Part shown: positions 1 to 6,527 of the stretch, piece after piece
Numbering within the stretch: the first letter of the stretch is position 1
Layout: each line of letters begins with the position of its first letter
From: an uncultured Bacilli bacterium
Lineage (GTDB): Bacteria; Bacillota_I; Bacilli_A; RF39; UBA660
DNA: 6,573 bases
Assembly (NCBI GenBank): GCA_944345045.1
Contig: CALVMI010000086.1
Location: forward strand, 1 to 6,573
Direction of reading: 5' to 3'
Notes under the pieces: model-generated
Seen by the model: only the letters and a program-made list of their open reading frames with translations
Database searches by the model: none
Told to the model about the DNA's origin: nothing
Made by a program: the position numbers and the translations under genes

Positions 1-1995
1 AAAGATTTTCCTGAAGAAACACCTAGTGATTTTCATGTTTATGTTGCTTTATCTATAGCATTGCGTACTGAAGTTATGAGTCATGATTGTTCTGTTACAT
101 ATCGTGATAAAGAATTAAGTAGTAGTTACGAAGAACGGGTTCAAGTTGAAAGAGCGCTAGATCGTTCAGAAGGAATTGTTATTGTTGACGAAAATGATAA
201 TTTTATTGATGTAGACGTTTCTTCATTTTGTTGGAATGAAGTGACAGAAAGTGATTATACTTTATTTCAAAAGAATTTATCTGTTTCTAATATTTTTACA
301 AATGCTTATTTATATAATGACGTATATGCTACCTGTCCATGTAATCAAGAGGTTGGTGATCCTTTTGATGATGATAGTGAATATGATATTTGTTGGATAA
401 CTTGGGATAGTGACGGCGATGGTGAAGATGATGAAGCAGAATATCTTCATCAAGAAAATGAAACTGGATTTAGTCTTTATGGAGCATATTATTTATTAAA
501 GCAGCAAGGTTACTTATATGATCATATGCTTGAATATTTTTTTGGTGAAGATATTTATTTTAAAACTACCGTTGAAAGTAATAAAACTCAAATAGATTCA
601 TCTCACTGTAGTGGAGATAGTATGCCTTATAATTCCACTCCATTGTCTAGAAGTGAATTTATTTCTTTGGTTGAAGAGTATTTTGAAGATGGAAGTGGAT
701 TTGCTGATTATTATCATTATTTTGTAGATTATGCTGGCGAAATTTATGATATGGGATTAGATAAAAATATTAATCCTGAACTTATTTATATTTTCGCTAG
801 AAAAGAAACCTCTTTTACCGCGGTTAATGCTGATACAAATCATTATAATTATTATGGATATGCACACTGTAATACATGTTCATCTGGAATGTTTTTTGAC
901 AGTTTTATGGAAGGGGTAGAAACTTTATTTGATTATTTTGTTGATACAGGTTCATTATCTAATTTAGTGTCAAAATATTCTTATTTAGGTACTCTTTTAT
1001 ATAATTATGATGAAGAGGCCGAAATGGGAGCTGGTGGCTGTTATTATCTTGAAATCATTTATGGTGATAATTATTCAAGATGTGATGATAGTTATTATTG
1101 TTCTCCGCAAAATACTTCAGGGTGTGTTGAAACAACTGAGGAAGAAAGACAAGCTTATATTGATTGGCAAGCTGAGAAATATATAGAACATAGAATGGCT
1201 ATCTTTAAACTTGGTACTGAAGTTTGTTCAGGAAATCAAATTATGGTAGAAGCTTCAACAGAGAATGCAAAAAACCAATTAAAAGAACCATTAAGAGACT
1301 TTTTAAATAAAAAAGGCTTGTCTATTGAAGATTTGAATTCTACTATTTTGAATAATGTTTTAGAAGCTGGAGTTGGAACAAGAGAAGGAGTTGCAACCGC
1401 GGCAATTACTTTGATTAATTATATGAAAGAGTTAAATGTTCGAATTCCATATACTTACAGTGGTGGACATTATGGCACACTTCCAGTTGTTACAAATAAA
1501 TCTACTACATCTTACTATGGTGTAGATCCTGAATGGGGAACGTCGATAGGAGCGTATAAGTATCCTTCTCCAGATATCACGGCAATTTATACACATTATG
1601 GTCCAGATTGCTCGGCTTTTGTTGCATGGGCTCTACATAATGGTGGTATTAAAATTAGCAATAATGTTGTTTCTGGATTTAAAAAATTAGGGCAAAATTA
1701 TGCGATGGATGGTAAATATATTGGCCAGATTGGGGACTTGGTTGCATCTGGTGGCCATGTTCGAATTATTGTTTCTGTAAATACGGAAGAAGGTTATTAC
1801 ATTACTGCCGAGTCACAAACAAATCAAAGTGGATACGGTTCAGATTTTAAAGGAATTAGTTATGAAAAAATGAATTTTACTAATTCAAATTATGTAATAG
1901 TTGATATGTCTTCTTATTATGATAATTCTTCGCTTAATTATAGTAAAGATGAAGATGGATTTATCGAAGCATATACAAGTGGAACTTTACAATAG
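1..1995 (+). CDS. Multidomain cell-wall hydrolase (SpoIID-like + lysozyme/GH73-like + NlpC/P60), 5' partial
   Basis: The frame is open from base 1, so the true start is upstream; the TTG at 61 is not the start. Numbering here is from base 1. Residues ~1-183 look like the later part of a SpoIID domain: an ALSIALRTEV stretch (compare the family's AQAVAARTY), a Cys, and a closing GFSLYGAYYLLKQQGY (compare GMSQYGA...G). Residues ~220-340 resemble a GH73/lytic-transglycosylase fold, with ARKETSF giving candidate catalytic Glu269, followed by an NHYNYYGYA stretch. Residues ~440-635 are an NlpC/P60 peptidase: GPDCSAFV (Cys537), GDL..GGHVRII (His586) and Glu604 in the third catalytic position. The product should act outside the cell on peptidoglycan, cutting glycan and stem peptide to open a path for an envelope machine; conjugation systems carry comparable lysozyme-NlpC/P60 proteins. 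There are 14 Cys and many acidic residues. It ends in tandem stops TAG TAA. The P60 call is firm, GH73 good, SpoIID good but divergent. Confidence 0.85.
   Translation, partial: KDFPEETPSDFHVYVALSIALRTEVMSHDCSVTYRDKELSSSYEERVQVERALDRSEGIVIVDENDNFIDVDVSSFCWNEVTESDYTLFQKNLSVSNIFTNAYLYNDVYATCPCNQEVGDPFDDDSEYDICWITWDSDGDGEDDEAEYLHQENETGFSLYGAYYLLKQQGYLYDHMLEYFFGEDIYFKTTVESNKTQIDSSHCSGDSMPYNSTPLSRSEFISLVEEYFEDGSGFADYYHYFVDYAGEIYDMGLDKNINPELIYIFARKETSFTAVNADTNHYNYYGYAHCNTCSSGMFFDSFMEGVETLFDYFVDTGSLSNLVSKYSYLGTLLYNYDEEAEMGAGGCYYLEIIYGDNYSRCDDSYYCSPQNTSGCVETTEEERQAYIDWQAEKYIEHRMAIFKLGTEVCSGNQIMVEASTENAKNQLKEPLRDFLNKKGLSIEDLNSTILNNVLEAGVGTREGVATAAITLINYMKELNVRIPYTYSGGHYGTLPVVTNKSTTSYYGVDPEWGTSIGAYKYPSPDITAIYTHYGPDCSAFVAWALHNGGIKISNNVVSGFKKLGQNYAMDGKYIGQIGDLVASGGHVRIIVSVNTEEGYYITAESQTNQSGYGSDFKGISYEKMNFTNSNYVIVDMSSYYDNSSLNYSKDEDGFIEAYTSGTLQ
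406..441 (+). other. EF-hand-like Ca2+-binding loop in the hydrolase
   Basis: Twelve codons encode a loop with Asp at positions 1, 3 and 5, Gly at 6, Asp at 9 and Glu at 12, matching the EF-hand/dockerin-type pattern DxDxDG.....E. Position 8, normally hydrophobic, is Asp. The loop sits in an acidic insertion within the SpoIID-like domain, just before its closing motif. Calcium binding outside the cell is plausible, but this is inferred from pattern only, and the surrounding stretch is Asp/Glu-rich, so a chance match is possible. Confidence 0.4.
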
Positions 1996-2008
1996 TAAAA
2001 AGTTTTAG

Positions 2009-2014
2009 AAAGGA
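2009..2014 (+). promoter_or_regulatory. Ribosome binding site of the lipoprotein gene
   Basis: AAAGGA lies 13 bases after the stop of the hydrolase gene and just ahead of the A14 run. At normal spacing it would serve a start at about 2020-2024. It lies 30 bases from the TTG at 2045, too far to serve that codon. It therefore argues that translation begins, or once began, inside the poly-A tract. Confidence 0.6.
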
Positions 2015-2016
2015 AC

Positions 2017-2030
2017 AAAAAAAAAAAAAA
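2017..2030 (+). repeat. A14 homopolymer at the expected lipoprotein start
   Basis: Fourteen consecutive A residues run from just after the ribosome binding site to the first codons of the lipoprotein signal peptide. Read in the lipoprotein frame they give Lys codons followed by Ile-Phe-Ile-Cys-Leu, a normal n-region and h-region. No ATG, GTG, TTG or CTG occurs in this frame between the stop at 2006-2008 and the TTG at 2045. The tract could be a slippage site, a mutated start, or a consensus error in assembly. Confidence 0.85.
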
Positions 2031-2044
2031 TATTTATTTGTTTA

Positions 2045-2713
2045 TTGTTATTATTTTTGACTTCCGGATGTTCAGCAGAATACAATTTAACAATTGATGA
2101 TTTAGAAACTTTTACTTATGAAGAAACTGGATATATTATGGCGGAAGATATAGAGGAAATTTATTCTATTTATGATAGTGATTGGCCAACCCCGGCTTAT
2201 CAGAGTTCTAATTATGATAGTGAAAGTCCAACAAAATTTGAAGATGTAGAGTATTACGATGTTCAAAGTTATCAAGAAGGAAACTTATATAAAGTAAAAT
2301 ATCATTATAAGTTTCCTAGCAATCGCTTTGATGAAAGTAGTGGTATTTATAATGCTTTTTCTGATTTTAAAATCAACTATAATGAAGAGGAAAATACAAC
2401 TACTTTAGATACTGGAAATTTTTATTATGATCGCTTTCCTAATTTAGAAGAGCTTGTTATTAATATTACTATCAATAATTCTGTGCTTGCTCATAATGCA
2501 AATCAAGTAGAAGGAAATACTTATACTTGGATTTTAACGCCAGAAAATTTTGATACAGCACGTATTCTTCTTTCCTATAGTAATATAGGAAATGAAACGG
2601 AAGAAGAAACAAATTGGCATTTTTTGATTGGTACGATTGTGTTTTTATGCTTTATGATTTTTCTAGTTGCGTTTAGTTTTATTCGCAAAAAAAGAGGAGA
2701 ACGTAAAAAATAA
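2045..2713 (+). CDS. LppM/DUF3153-like lipoprotein with C-terminal membrane helix; start codon unclear
   Basis: This is a predicted surface lipoprotein. The lipobox LTSGC puts the lipidated Cys at bases 2069-2071. Starting at the TTG (2045) would leave only eight residues before it and no positive charges. Reading upstream in frame gives a run of Lys and then IFICLLLL, a perfect signal peptide, so the real product probably begins within 2018-2030. The ectodomain is rich in Asp, Glu, Tyr and Asn. Its distal part (LEELVINITIN..., then NAN...EGNTYTW.L) resembles the beta-rich LppM/DUF3153 family. A hydrophobic helix at bases ~2621-2680 is followed by Arg/Lys residues, so both ends should be membrane-anchored with the tail in the cytoplasm. 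It follows the hydrolase by a few dozen bases, most likely in the same operon, and precedes the coupling ATPase, suggesting an envelope role alongside them. The specific function is unknown and the family match is by eye. Confidence 0.75.
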   Translation: MLLFLTSGCSAEYNLTIDDLETFTYEETGYIMAEDIEEIYSIYDSDWPTPAYQSSNYDSESPTKFEDVEYYDVQSYQEGNLYKVKYHYKFPSNRFDESSGIYNAFSDFKINYNEEENTTTLDTGNFYYDRFPNLEELVINITINNSVLAHNANQVEGNTYTWILTPENFDTARILLSYSNIGNETEEETNWHFLIGTIVFLCFMIFLVAFSFIRKKRGERKK

Positions 2714-2715
2714 TT

Positions 2716-2743
2716 TTTCTATTATTTAAAAATAGTGTATAAT
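2716..2743 (+). promoter_or_regulatory. Putative promoter of the coupling ATPase gene
   Basis: A perfect -10 box TATAAT (2738-2743) stands 27 bases before the ATG at 2771. The best -35 candidate is weak: TTTCTA at 2716-2721, 16 bases upstream. An imperfect inverted repeat (CTATT at 2719-2723, AATAG at 2731-2735) lies between the two boxes. This would allow the ATPase to be transcribed separately from the upstream operon, although read-through is also possible because no terminator precedes it. Confidence 0.5.
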
Positions 2744-2759
2744 AATTAATAGTTGATAC

Positions 2760-2764
2760 GGAGG
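2760..2764 (+). promoter_or_regulatory. Ribosome binding site deciding the ATPase start
   Basis: GGAGG is followed by a 6-base spacer and the ATG at 2771. An in-frame TTG at 2753 would place this site inside the coding region, so the ATG at 2771 is the better start. The ATG at 2766 is out of frame and too close. Confidence 0.85.
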
Positions 2765-2770
2765 TATGTT

Positions 2771-4885
2771 ATGAAATTTCGAGTTTCATCTAAAGATTTT
2801 ATTATTTTCGTGATCTTTTGTATATTTTTACTTTATTTGTGTGCCATTGCTGTTTTAAATTTTTCTTCTTTTGCTAATGATGGTTCTTTTTATGGCTTGA
2901 ATCCTTTTCCAGCTTTTACTGGTGATTATCTTGTTTTAACCATTTTTATGTTTGTTATAGCTTTGGTCATTATTTTTTCTAGTGTTTCTTCTTATATTTT
3001 CGATCGTGATAAAAGTGCAAAAAAGTTTTTGACTATTGGTGAAAAAGAAGAAAAAGGTTATTCTAGATGGGCTAAAGATAAAGAAATTAAGGAAGCTAAG
3101 GATGTTGTTCATGTTAAGGCAATTGAGCAACATGTTGATGGTGCTGGAGTTCCATTAATTAATAGCGGTACGGATATTTGGGTTGATAATAGTGAATATC
3201 ATAGTATGATTATTGGTTCTACCGGTTCAGGTAAAACGGAATGTTTGGTTAAACCGATGGTCAATTTGCTTGCTAAAAAAGGCGAGAGTATGATTATCAA
3301 TGACCCAAAAGGGGAACTATTTAAATACTGTGGTGATTATTTAAAAGAGCAAGGATATAATATTGTTATTTTGAATTTTAGAGAGCCAGAAGAAGGCAAT
3401 GCCTGGAATCCTTTAACAATGCCATATTATTACTTTAAAAATGGAAATATGGATAAAGCTACAGAACTTTTAGAGGATATTGCTAATAATATTTTAGTTG
3501 ATCCTAAAAATAAAGATTCTGCTTTCTGGGAGAAATCTGGTGCCGATTATTTTTCAGCTTTAGCAATTGGCTTGTTTCGAGATGGAAAAGAAGATGAGAT
3601 TAACTTAAATTCGATTAATTTGATGAGTACTGTTGGTGAAGAAAGATTGGGGGCTAAAACATATATTCAAGAATACTTTGGTTTAAAAGGCGAGTCTTCA
3701 CCAGAATATATTTTTGGTTCAACAACTTTCAATGCTCCTTCAGAAACTAAAGGCGGTATTCTTTCAACTTTTAGACAAAAAATTCGTATTTTTGCTTCGC
3801 GTGAAAAGCTTTCAGAGATGCTTTCTTATAGTGATTTTGATATGCGAAGCATTGGTGAGAGAAAAACCGCAGTATTTTTAATTATTCATGATGAGAAAAC
3901 TACTTATCATAGTTTACTTACGGTCTTTTTAAAACAATGTTATGAAACATTAGTTGAAGTAGCACAAGCTAATGGAGGAAAATTAACGTATCGTACAAAT
4001 TTTATTTTAGATGAATTTGCTAATATGCCACCTTTATCTGATGTGGATGCGATGGTATCTGCTGCTCGTAGTAGAAATATTCGTTTTTCCTTTATTATTC
4101 AAAATTTTGCTCAGTTAAATGATGTTTATGGTAAAGAAGTCGCGGCAACTTTACGTGGTAACTGTGGTAATACGATTTATTTAATTAGTACGGAAATGGC
4201 AGCTTTAGAAGAAATTAGTAAAATGTGTGGTGAAGTAAAAAGTAAAGAAAAAGATAAAACAGCTTCTACACCTTTAGTTACAGTTACTGATTTACAAAAA
4301 ATGAAGCTTTTTCAAGCTATTATCATGCGTATTCGAATGAGTCCATTTAAAACACAATATGAACCTGATTTTAAAATTAATTGGGGTATTGAAAGAAAAG
4401 AAATGGCTTTTCCACATCGAGAAATGAAACCGGTACATACTTTTGATTTAAAGACATATGTATCCGAAGAAAAAAGAAAACAAATGACGGAAAATGCTCA
4501 AAATGGGATGCCAATGGGCGGTTTTAATCCTTTTATGCCGTCTTCTATGCCTAATCCATTTGGAATGATGGGAAGTCCTATGCCTTCAAGTACTATCAAT
4601 AAACCGATTTCTAGTTTAAGCAATGATGAGATTGATCAGATGATTGCTGATATTGATAAAAAATTAAAGGAATTAGATGAGGAAGAAGCAAAAGAAAAGG
4701 CTAAATTAGCTGAAAAAAATAAAATGGAACTTCCTAAGTTAGATTCCCAAAAAGAGACAGAGCTTCCTAAACCTAAAGAGGAAGAAAAACCAAAAATTAA
4801 TGTGGATGCCGAATCAATTATTATGGATGATAATGCTATTACGGATGATGAATTTTTTGACGACTTTTTTGGTGATGATGAATAA
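2771..4885 (+). CDS. VirD4/TraG-family type IV secretion coupling ATPase
   Basis: A 704-residue coupling protein that would sit at the cytoplasmic face of the inner membrane, bind cargo (DNA-protein complex or effector) and feed it to a type IV secretion channel using ATP. Two N-terminal membrane helices (~10-31 and ~52-77) flank a short external loop. Walker A is GSTGSGKT (149-156, Lys155). NDPKGE (177-182) and WNP (212-214) are characteristic of TraG/VirD4. Walker B is FILDEF (Asp414, Glu415), followed by ARSRNIRFSFIIQ (432-444) around the motif with the conserved Gln. After the ATPase domain, residues ~575-608 form a Met/Pro/Gly-rich linker, then a charged Lys/Glu region and a strongly acidic end (DDFFGDDE). 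Length and motif order fit the family of Gram-positive conjugative elements. The neighbouring wall hydrolase and lipoprotein support a secretion cluster; no relaxase or VirB4 is in the window. The family call is secure, but the substrate cannot be told. Confidence 0.95.
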   Translation: MKFRVSSKDFIIFVIFCIFLLYLCAIAVLNFSSFANDGSFYGLNPFPAFTGDYLVLTIFMFVIALVIIFSSVSSYIFDRDKSAKKFLTIGEKEEKGYSRWAKDKEIKEAKDVVHVKAIEQHVDGAGVPLINSGTDIWVDNSEYHSMIIGSTGSGKTECLVKPMVNLLAKKGESMIINDPKGELFKYCGDYLKEQGYNIVILNFREPEEGNAWNPLTMPYYYFKNGNMDKATELLEDIANNILVDPKNKDSAFWEKSGADYFSALAIGLFRDGKEDEINLNSINLMSTVGEERLGAKTYIQEYFGLKGESSPEYIFGSTTFNAPSETKGGILSTFRQKIRIFASREKLSEMLSYSDFDMRSIGERKTAVFLIIHDEKTTYHSLLTVFLKQCYETLVEVAQANGGKLTYRTNFILDEFANMPPLSDVDAMVSAARSRNIRFSFIIQNFAQLNDVYGKEVAATLRGNCGNTIYLISTEMAALEEISKMCGEVKSKEKDKTASTPLVTVTDLQKMKLFQAIIMRIRMSPFKTQYEPDFKINWGIERKEMAFPHREMKPVHTFDLKTYVSEEKRKQMTENAQNGMPMGGFNPFMPSSMPNPFGMMGSPMPSSTINKPISSLSNDEIDQMIADIDKKLKELDEEEAKEKAKLAEKNKMELPKLDSQKETELPKPKEEEKPKINVDAESIIMDDNAITDDEFFDDFFGDDE

Positions 4886-4913
4886 TCTAGTTTTGTACTA
4901 GATTTTTTCTTTT
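4884..4913 (+). terminator. Intrinsic terminator after the coupling ATPase
   Basis: A perfect 8-bp stem (AATCTAGT at 4884-4891, ACTAGATT at 4897-4904) encloses a 5-base loop and is followed by a T-rich tract, TTTTTTCTTTT, through 4913. The stem begins inside the TAA stop codon. It marks the end of the secretion-type transcription unit. Confidence 0.85.
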
Positions 4914-4939
4914 GAAAAAAATTAGGTCATATATTATAT
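4912..4939 (+). promoter_or_regulatory. Putative promoter of the rhodanese gene
   Basis: A good -35 box TTGAAA (4912-4917) lies immediately after the terminator. The -10 is ambiguous: TATTAT (4932-4937) matches best but leaves only a 14-base spacer, while TTATAT (4934-4939) has a 16-base spacer but matches poorly. A promoter is expected here because the gene follows a strong terminator. Confidence 0.4.
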
Positions 4940-4971
4940 GCAACTTTTAAAAATGTGCATACTTATACACT

Positions 4972-4978
4972 AGGTGAT
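4972..4978 (+). promoter_or_regulatory. Ribosome binding site deciding the rhodanese start
   Basis: AGGTGAT is complementary to the 3' end of 16S rRNA and lies just before the ATG at 4982. An alternative in-frame GTG at 4955 has no comparable site upstream and would bury this one in the coding region, so 4982 is chosen. Confidence 0.8.
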
Positions 4979-4981
4979 AAT

Positions 4982-5236
4982 ATGAAGAAAATAAAATTAT
5001 CTGAATATCAAAAGAGCATGGGAACTTTATTTGATCTTTCTAGTCCGGAAACTTTTTTATTTGAACATCATCCTGATGCTGTAAATTTTCCTTATCAAAA
5101 ATTTATGTTGTATTATGATCAATATTTAAAAAAAGACACTCCTTACTTTTTTATTTGTTCACAAGGGCTACATAGCAAAAGAGTTGTAACTATGCTTTTA
5201 TATTTCGGATATGATGCGACACAGGTTGTTAAATAA
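4982..5236 (+). CDS. Small single-domain rhodanese-like sulfurtransferase
   Basis: An 84-residue cytoplasmic protein with no signal peptide or membrane helix. The sequence follows the rhodanese fold: FDLSSPETFLFEHHPDAVNFPY (residues 17-38) corresponds to the family's D.R.peEF..gHIPGAiNiPy, and ICSQGLHSKR around Cys59 is the active-site loop CxxGxxS, where Cys carries persulfide sulfur. The usual Arg before the loop Ser is His here, which may change anion binding. The protein stops soon after the GY.A..V segment and lacks the C-terminal GG...W tail of typical 100-110-residue GlpE/YibN-like domains, so it is near the minimum size. It lies between two terminators and is probably monocistronic, unrelated to the secretion genes. 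Its likely role is sulfur transfer or thiol chemistry; the acceptor is unknown. Confidence 0.85.
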   Translation: MKKIKLSEYQKSMGTLFDLSSPETFLFEHHPDAVNFPYQKFMLYYDQYLKKDTPYFFICSQGLHSKRVVTMLLYFGYDATQVVK

Positions 5237-5245
5237 ATCTTAGTT

Positions 5246-5275
5246 GGTTAGGTTTACATAAATCTAACCTTTCTT
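5246..5275 (+). terminator. Hairpin terminator after the rhodanese gene
   Basis: The arms 5246-5255 and 5260-5269 form a 10-bp stem containing one G-U pair and a 4-base loop, ending in CTAACC and then TTTCTT. The stem is strong for this AT-rich context but the T tract is short, so termination may be partial. Confidence 0.7.
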
Positions 5276-5276
5276 G

Positions 5277-5305
5277 ATGCAAAAAGCTCTAAAAACAAGT
5301 ATAAT
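5277..5305 (+). promoter_or_regulatory. Putative promoter of the RmuC gene
   Basis: A perfect TATAAT (5300-5305) stands 20 bases before the ATG at 5326. The -35 is poor: ATGCAA (5277-5282) at 17 bases, or TTGATG (5274-5279) at 20 bases. The preceding terminator makes a promoter here likely. Confidence 0.5.
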
Positions 5306-5325
5306 ATTTTTTAGGAAGTGATTAG

Positions 5326-6420
5326 ATGGAATATATAATTATAGGATTATTAGTTATATTAATTCTTTTAGTAATTGTTTTGATTTTTAAATTAAATAAG
5401 AATACGCAGAATGATCTTGCTGTTACGGAAAAACTTGGCCATTTTCAAAATTCTTTAACAAAGGAAATCGGTGATTTTAAATATGAATTTTCTAGTAATT
5501 TGCAAAAGGATTTTGAATCTTTAAATGATCGAATGGAACAAAGACTTATTTTAATTAATGAAAAAGTAAATACTAGATTAGATGAAAATTTTGAAAAAAC
5601 GAATAAAACTTTTACAAATGTTTTAGAAAGACTTTCTAAGATTGACGAAGCTCAAAAGAAGATCGATAGTTTATCTACTGAAATTGTTTCTTTACAAAGT
5701 GTATTAACGGATAAGAAGACAAGAGGTATTTTTGGAGAGGTAAACTTAAATTATATTTTAACAAGTGTTTTTGGTGAAAAAAATGATCGTATTTATGAGA
5801 TTCAATATAAATTACCAAATGGCTTTATTGCCGATTCGATTATTCATGCTCCAGAACCTTTAGGAAATATTTGTATTGATTCAAAATTCCCTTTAGAAAA
5901 TTATGAAAAAATGACCAATAAGAGTTTATCTAAAGAAGAAAGAGATACAGCGACTAAGTTATTTAAAATCGATGTTAAAAAGCACATTGAAGCTATCAGT
6001 AGTAAATATATTATTTCTGGTGTAACGGCTAATCAAGCTATTTTGTTTTTACCTGCGGAAGCTATTTTTGCCGAGATTAATGCTTATCATCCTGACCTTT
6101 TAAAAGAAGCTTATAATAAACATGTTTGGATTACATCACCAACTACTTTAATGAGCACATTGACAACTCTCGCGATGATTATGAAAAATATGGAAAGAGA
6201 TAAGTATGCTAAAGTTATTCAAGTTGAACTTGGTAAACTTTCCGTTGAATTTCAACGTTATAAAGAACGTTGGGATAAACTATCACGAAGTATTGAAACT
6301 GTTAGTAATGATGTTAAAGCAATTAATACAACTACAGAGAAAATTACTAAAAGATTTGATTCAATTAATCAAGTGGAAATTCCTGAACTTACATATCAAG
6401 AAAAAGATATTAGTAAGTAA
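5326..6420 (+). CDS. rmuC: RmuC family DNA recombination-limiting protein
   Basis: A 364-residue protein of the RmuC family, which limits DNA inversion/rearrangement in E. coli and is thought to be a nuclease of the PD-(D/E)xK type. Residues ~3-23 form an N-terminal membrane helix. Residues ~25-125 are charged and helix-rich, consistent with the family's coiled coil. The RmuC domain begins at TRGIFGE (132-138, compare the family's GxWGE). It continues with FIADSIIHAP (Asp170) and CIDSKFPLENY (Asp185-x-Lys187), giving the expected D...DxK catalytic pattern. ITSPTTLMSTLTTLA near residue 270 is also typical. The start is supported by AGGAAGTGAT at 5313-5322. The length is on the short side of the family, with a shorter C-terminal tail. 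It appears to be an ordinary chromosomal gene with its own promoter; no clear terminator follows. Confidence 0.92.
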   Translation: MEYIIIGLLVILILLVIVLIFKLNKNTQNDLAVTEKLGHFQNSLTKEIGDFKYEFSSNLQKDFESLNDRMEQRLILINEKVNTRLDENFEKTNKTFTNVLERLSKIDEAQKKIDSLSTEIVSLQSVLTDKKTRGIFGEVNLNYILTSVFGEKNDRIYEIQYKLPNGFIADSIIHAPEPLGNICIDSKFPLENYEKMTNKSLSKEERDTATKLFKIDVKKHIEAISSKYIISGVTANQAILFLPAEAIFAEINAYHPDLLKEAYNKHVWITSPTTLMSTLTTLAMIMKNMERDKYAKVIQVELGKLSVEFQRYKERWDKLSRSIETVSNDVKAINTTTEKITKRFDSINQVEIPELTYQEKDISK

Positions 6421-6475
6421 TTATATATTATAAGTATGGTTTTTGTAAATAAAATGTAATATTTTTCCAAAATGA

Positions 6476-6504
6476 TTGTTAAAGTCATATTTTTATGTTA
6501 TTCT
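6476..6504 (+). promoter_or_regulatory. Putative promoter of the 3' partial gene
   Basis: TTGTTA (6476-6481) and TATTCT (6499-6504) match the -35 and -10 consensus at four of six positions each, with 17 bases between. The predicted start site falls a few bases before the ribosome binding site at 6516-6520. The rest of the 107-base gap after RmuC is AT-only sequence with no convincing terminator. Confidence 0.4.
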
Positions 6505-6527
6505 TTTTTTAGAGTAGGAGTATTTAT

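Noticed and set aside
2719..2735. CTATT...AATAG hairpin as a terminator before the ATPase gene
   Set aside because: The stem is 5 bp of almost pure A/T and no T tract follows; at most it is a weak operator in the promoter spacer.
2936..3133. 65-codon open frame on the - strand
   Set aside because: It lies wholly inside the coupling ATPase gene, has a Phe/Asn-rich composition typical of antisense reading of AT-rich coding DNA, and has no recognisable domain.
4937..4961. Inverted repeat TATGCA...TGCATA upstream of the rhodanese gene
   Set aside because: Only 6 bp with a 13-base spacer in AT-rich DNA; it could be an operator but is easily expected by chance.
6206..6433. 75-codon + strand open frame overlapping the end of the RmuC gene
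   Set aside because: It is in another frame of a well-supported gene, is Leu/Lys/Ile-rich, and lacks a convincing ribosome site.
6421..6433. TTATA...TATAA palindrome as terminator of the RmuC gene
   Set aside because: It is a 5-bp A/T-only stem with a 3-base loop and no following T run.
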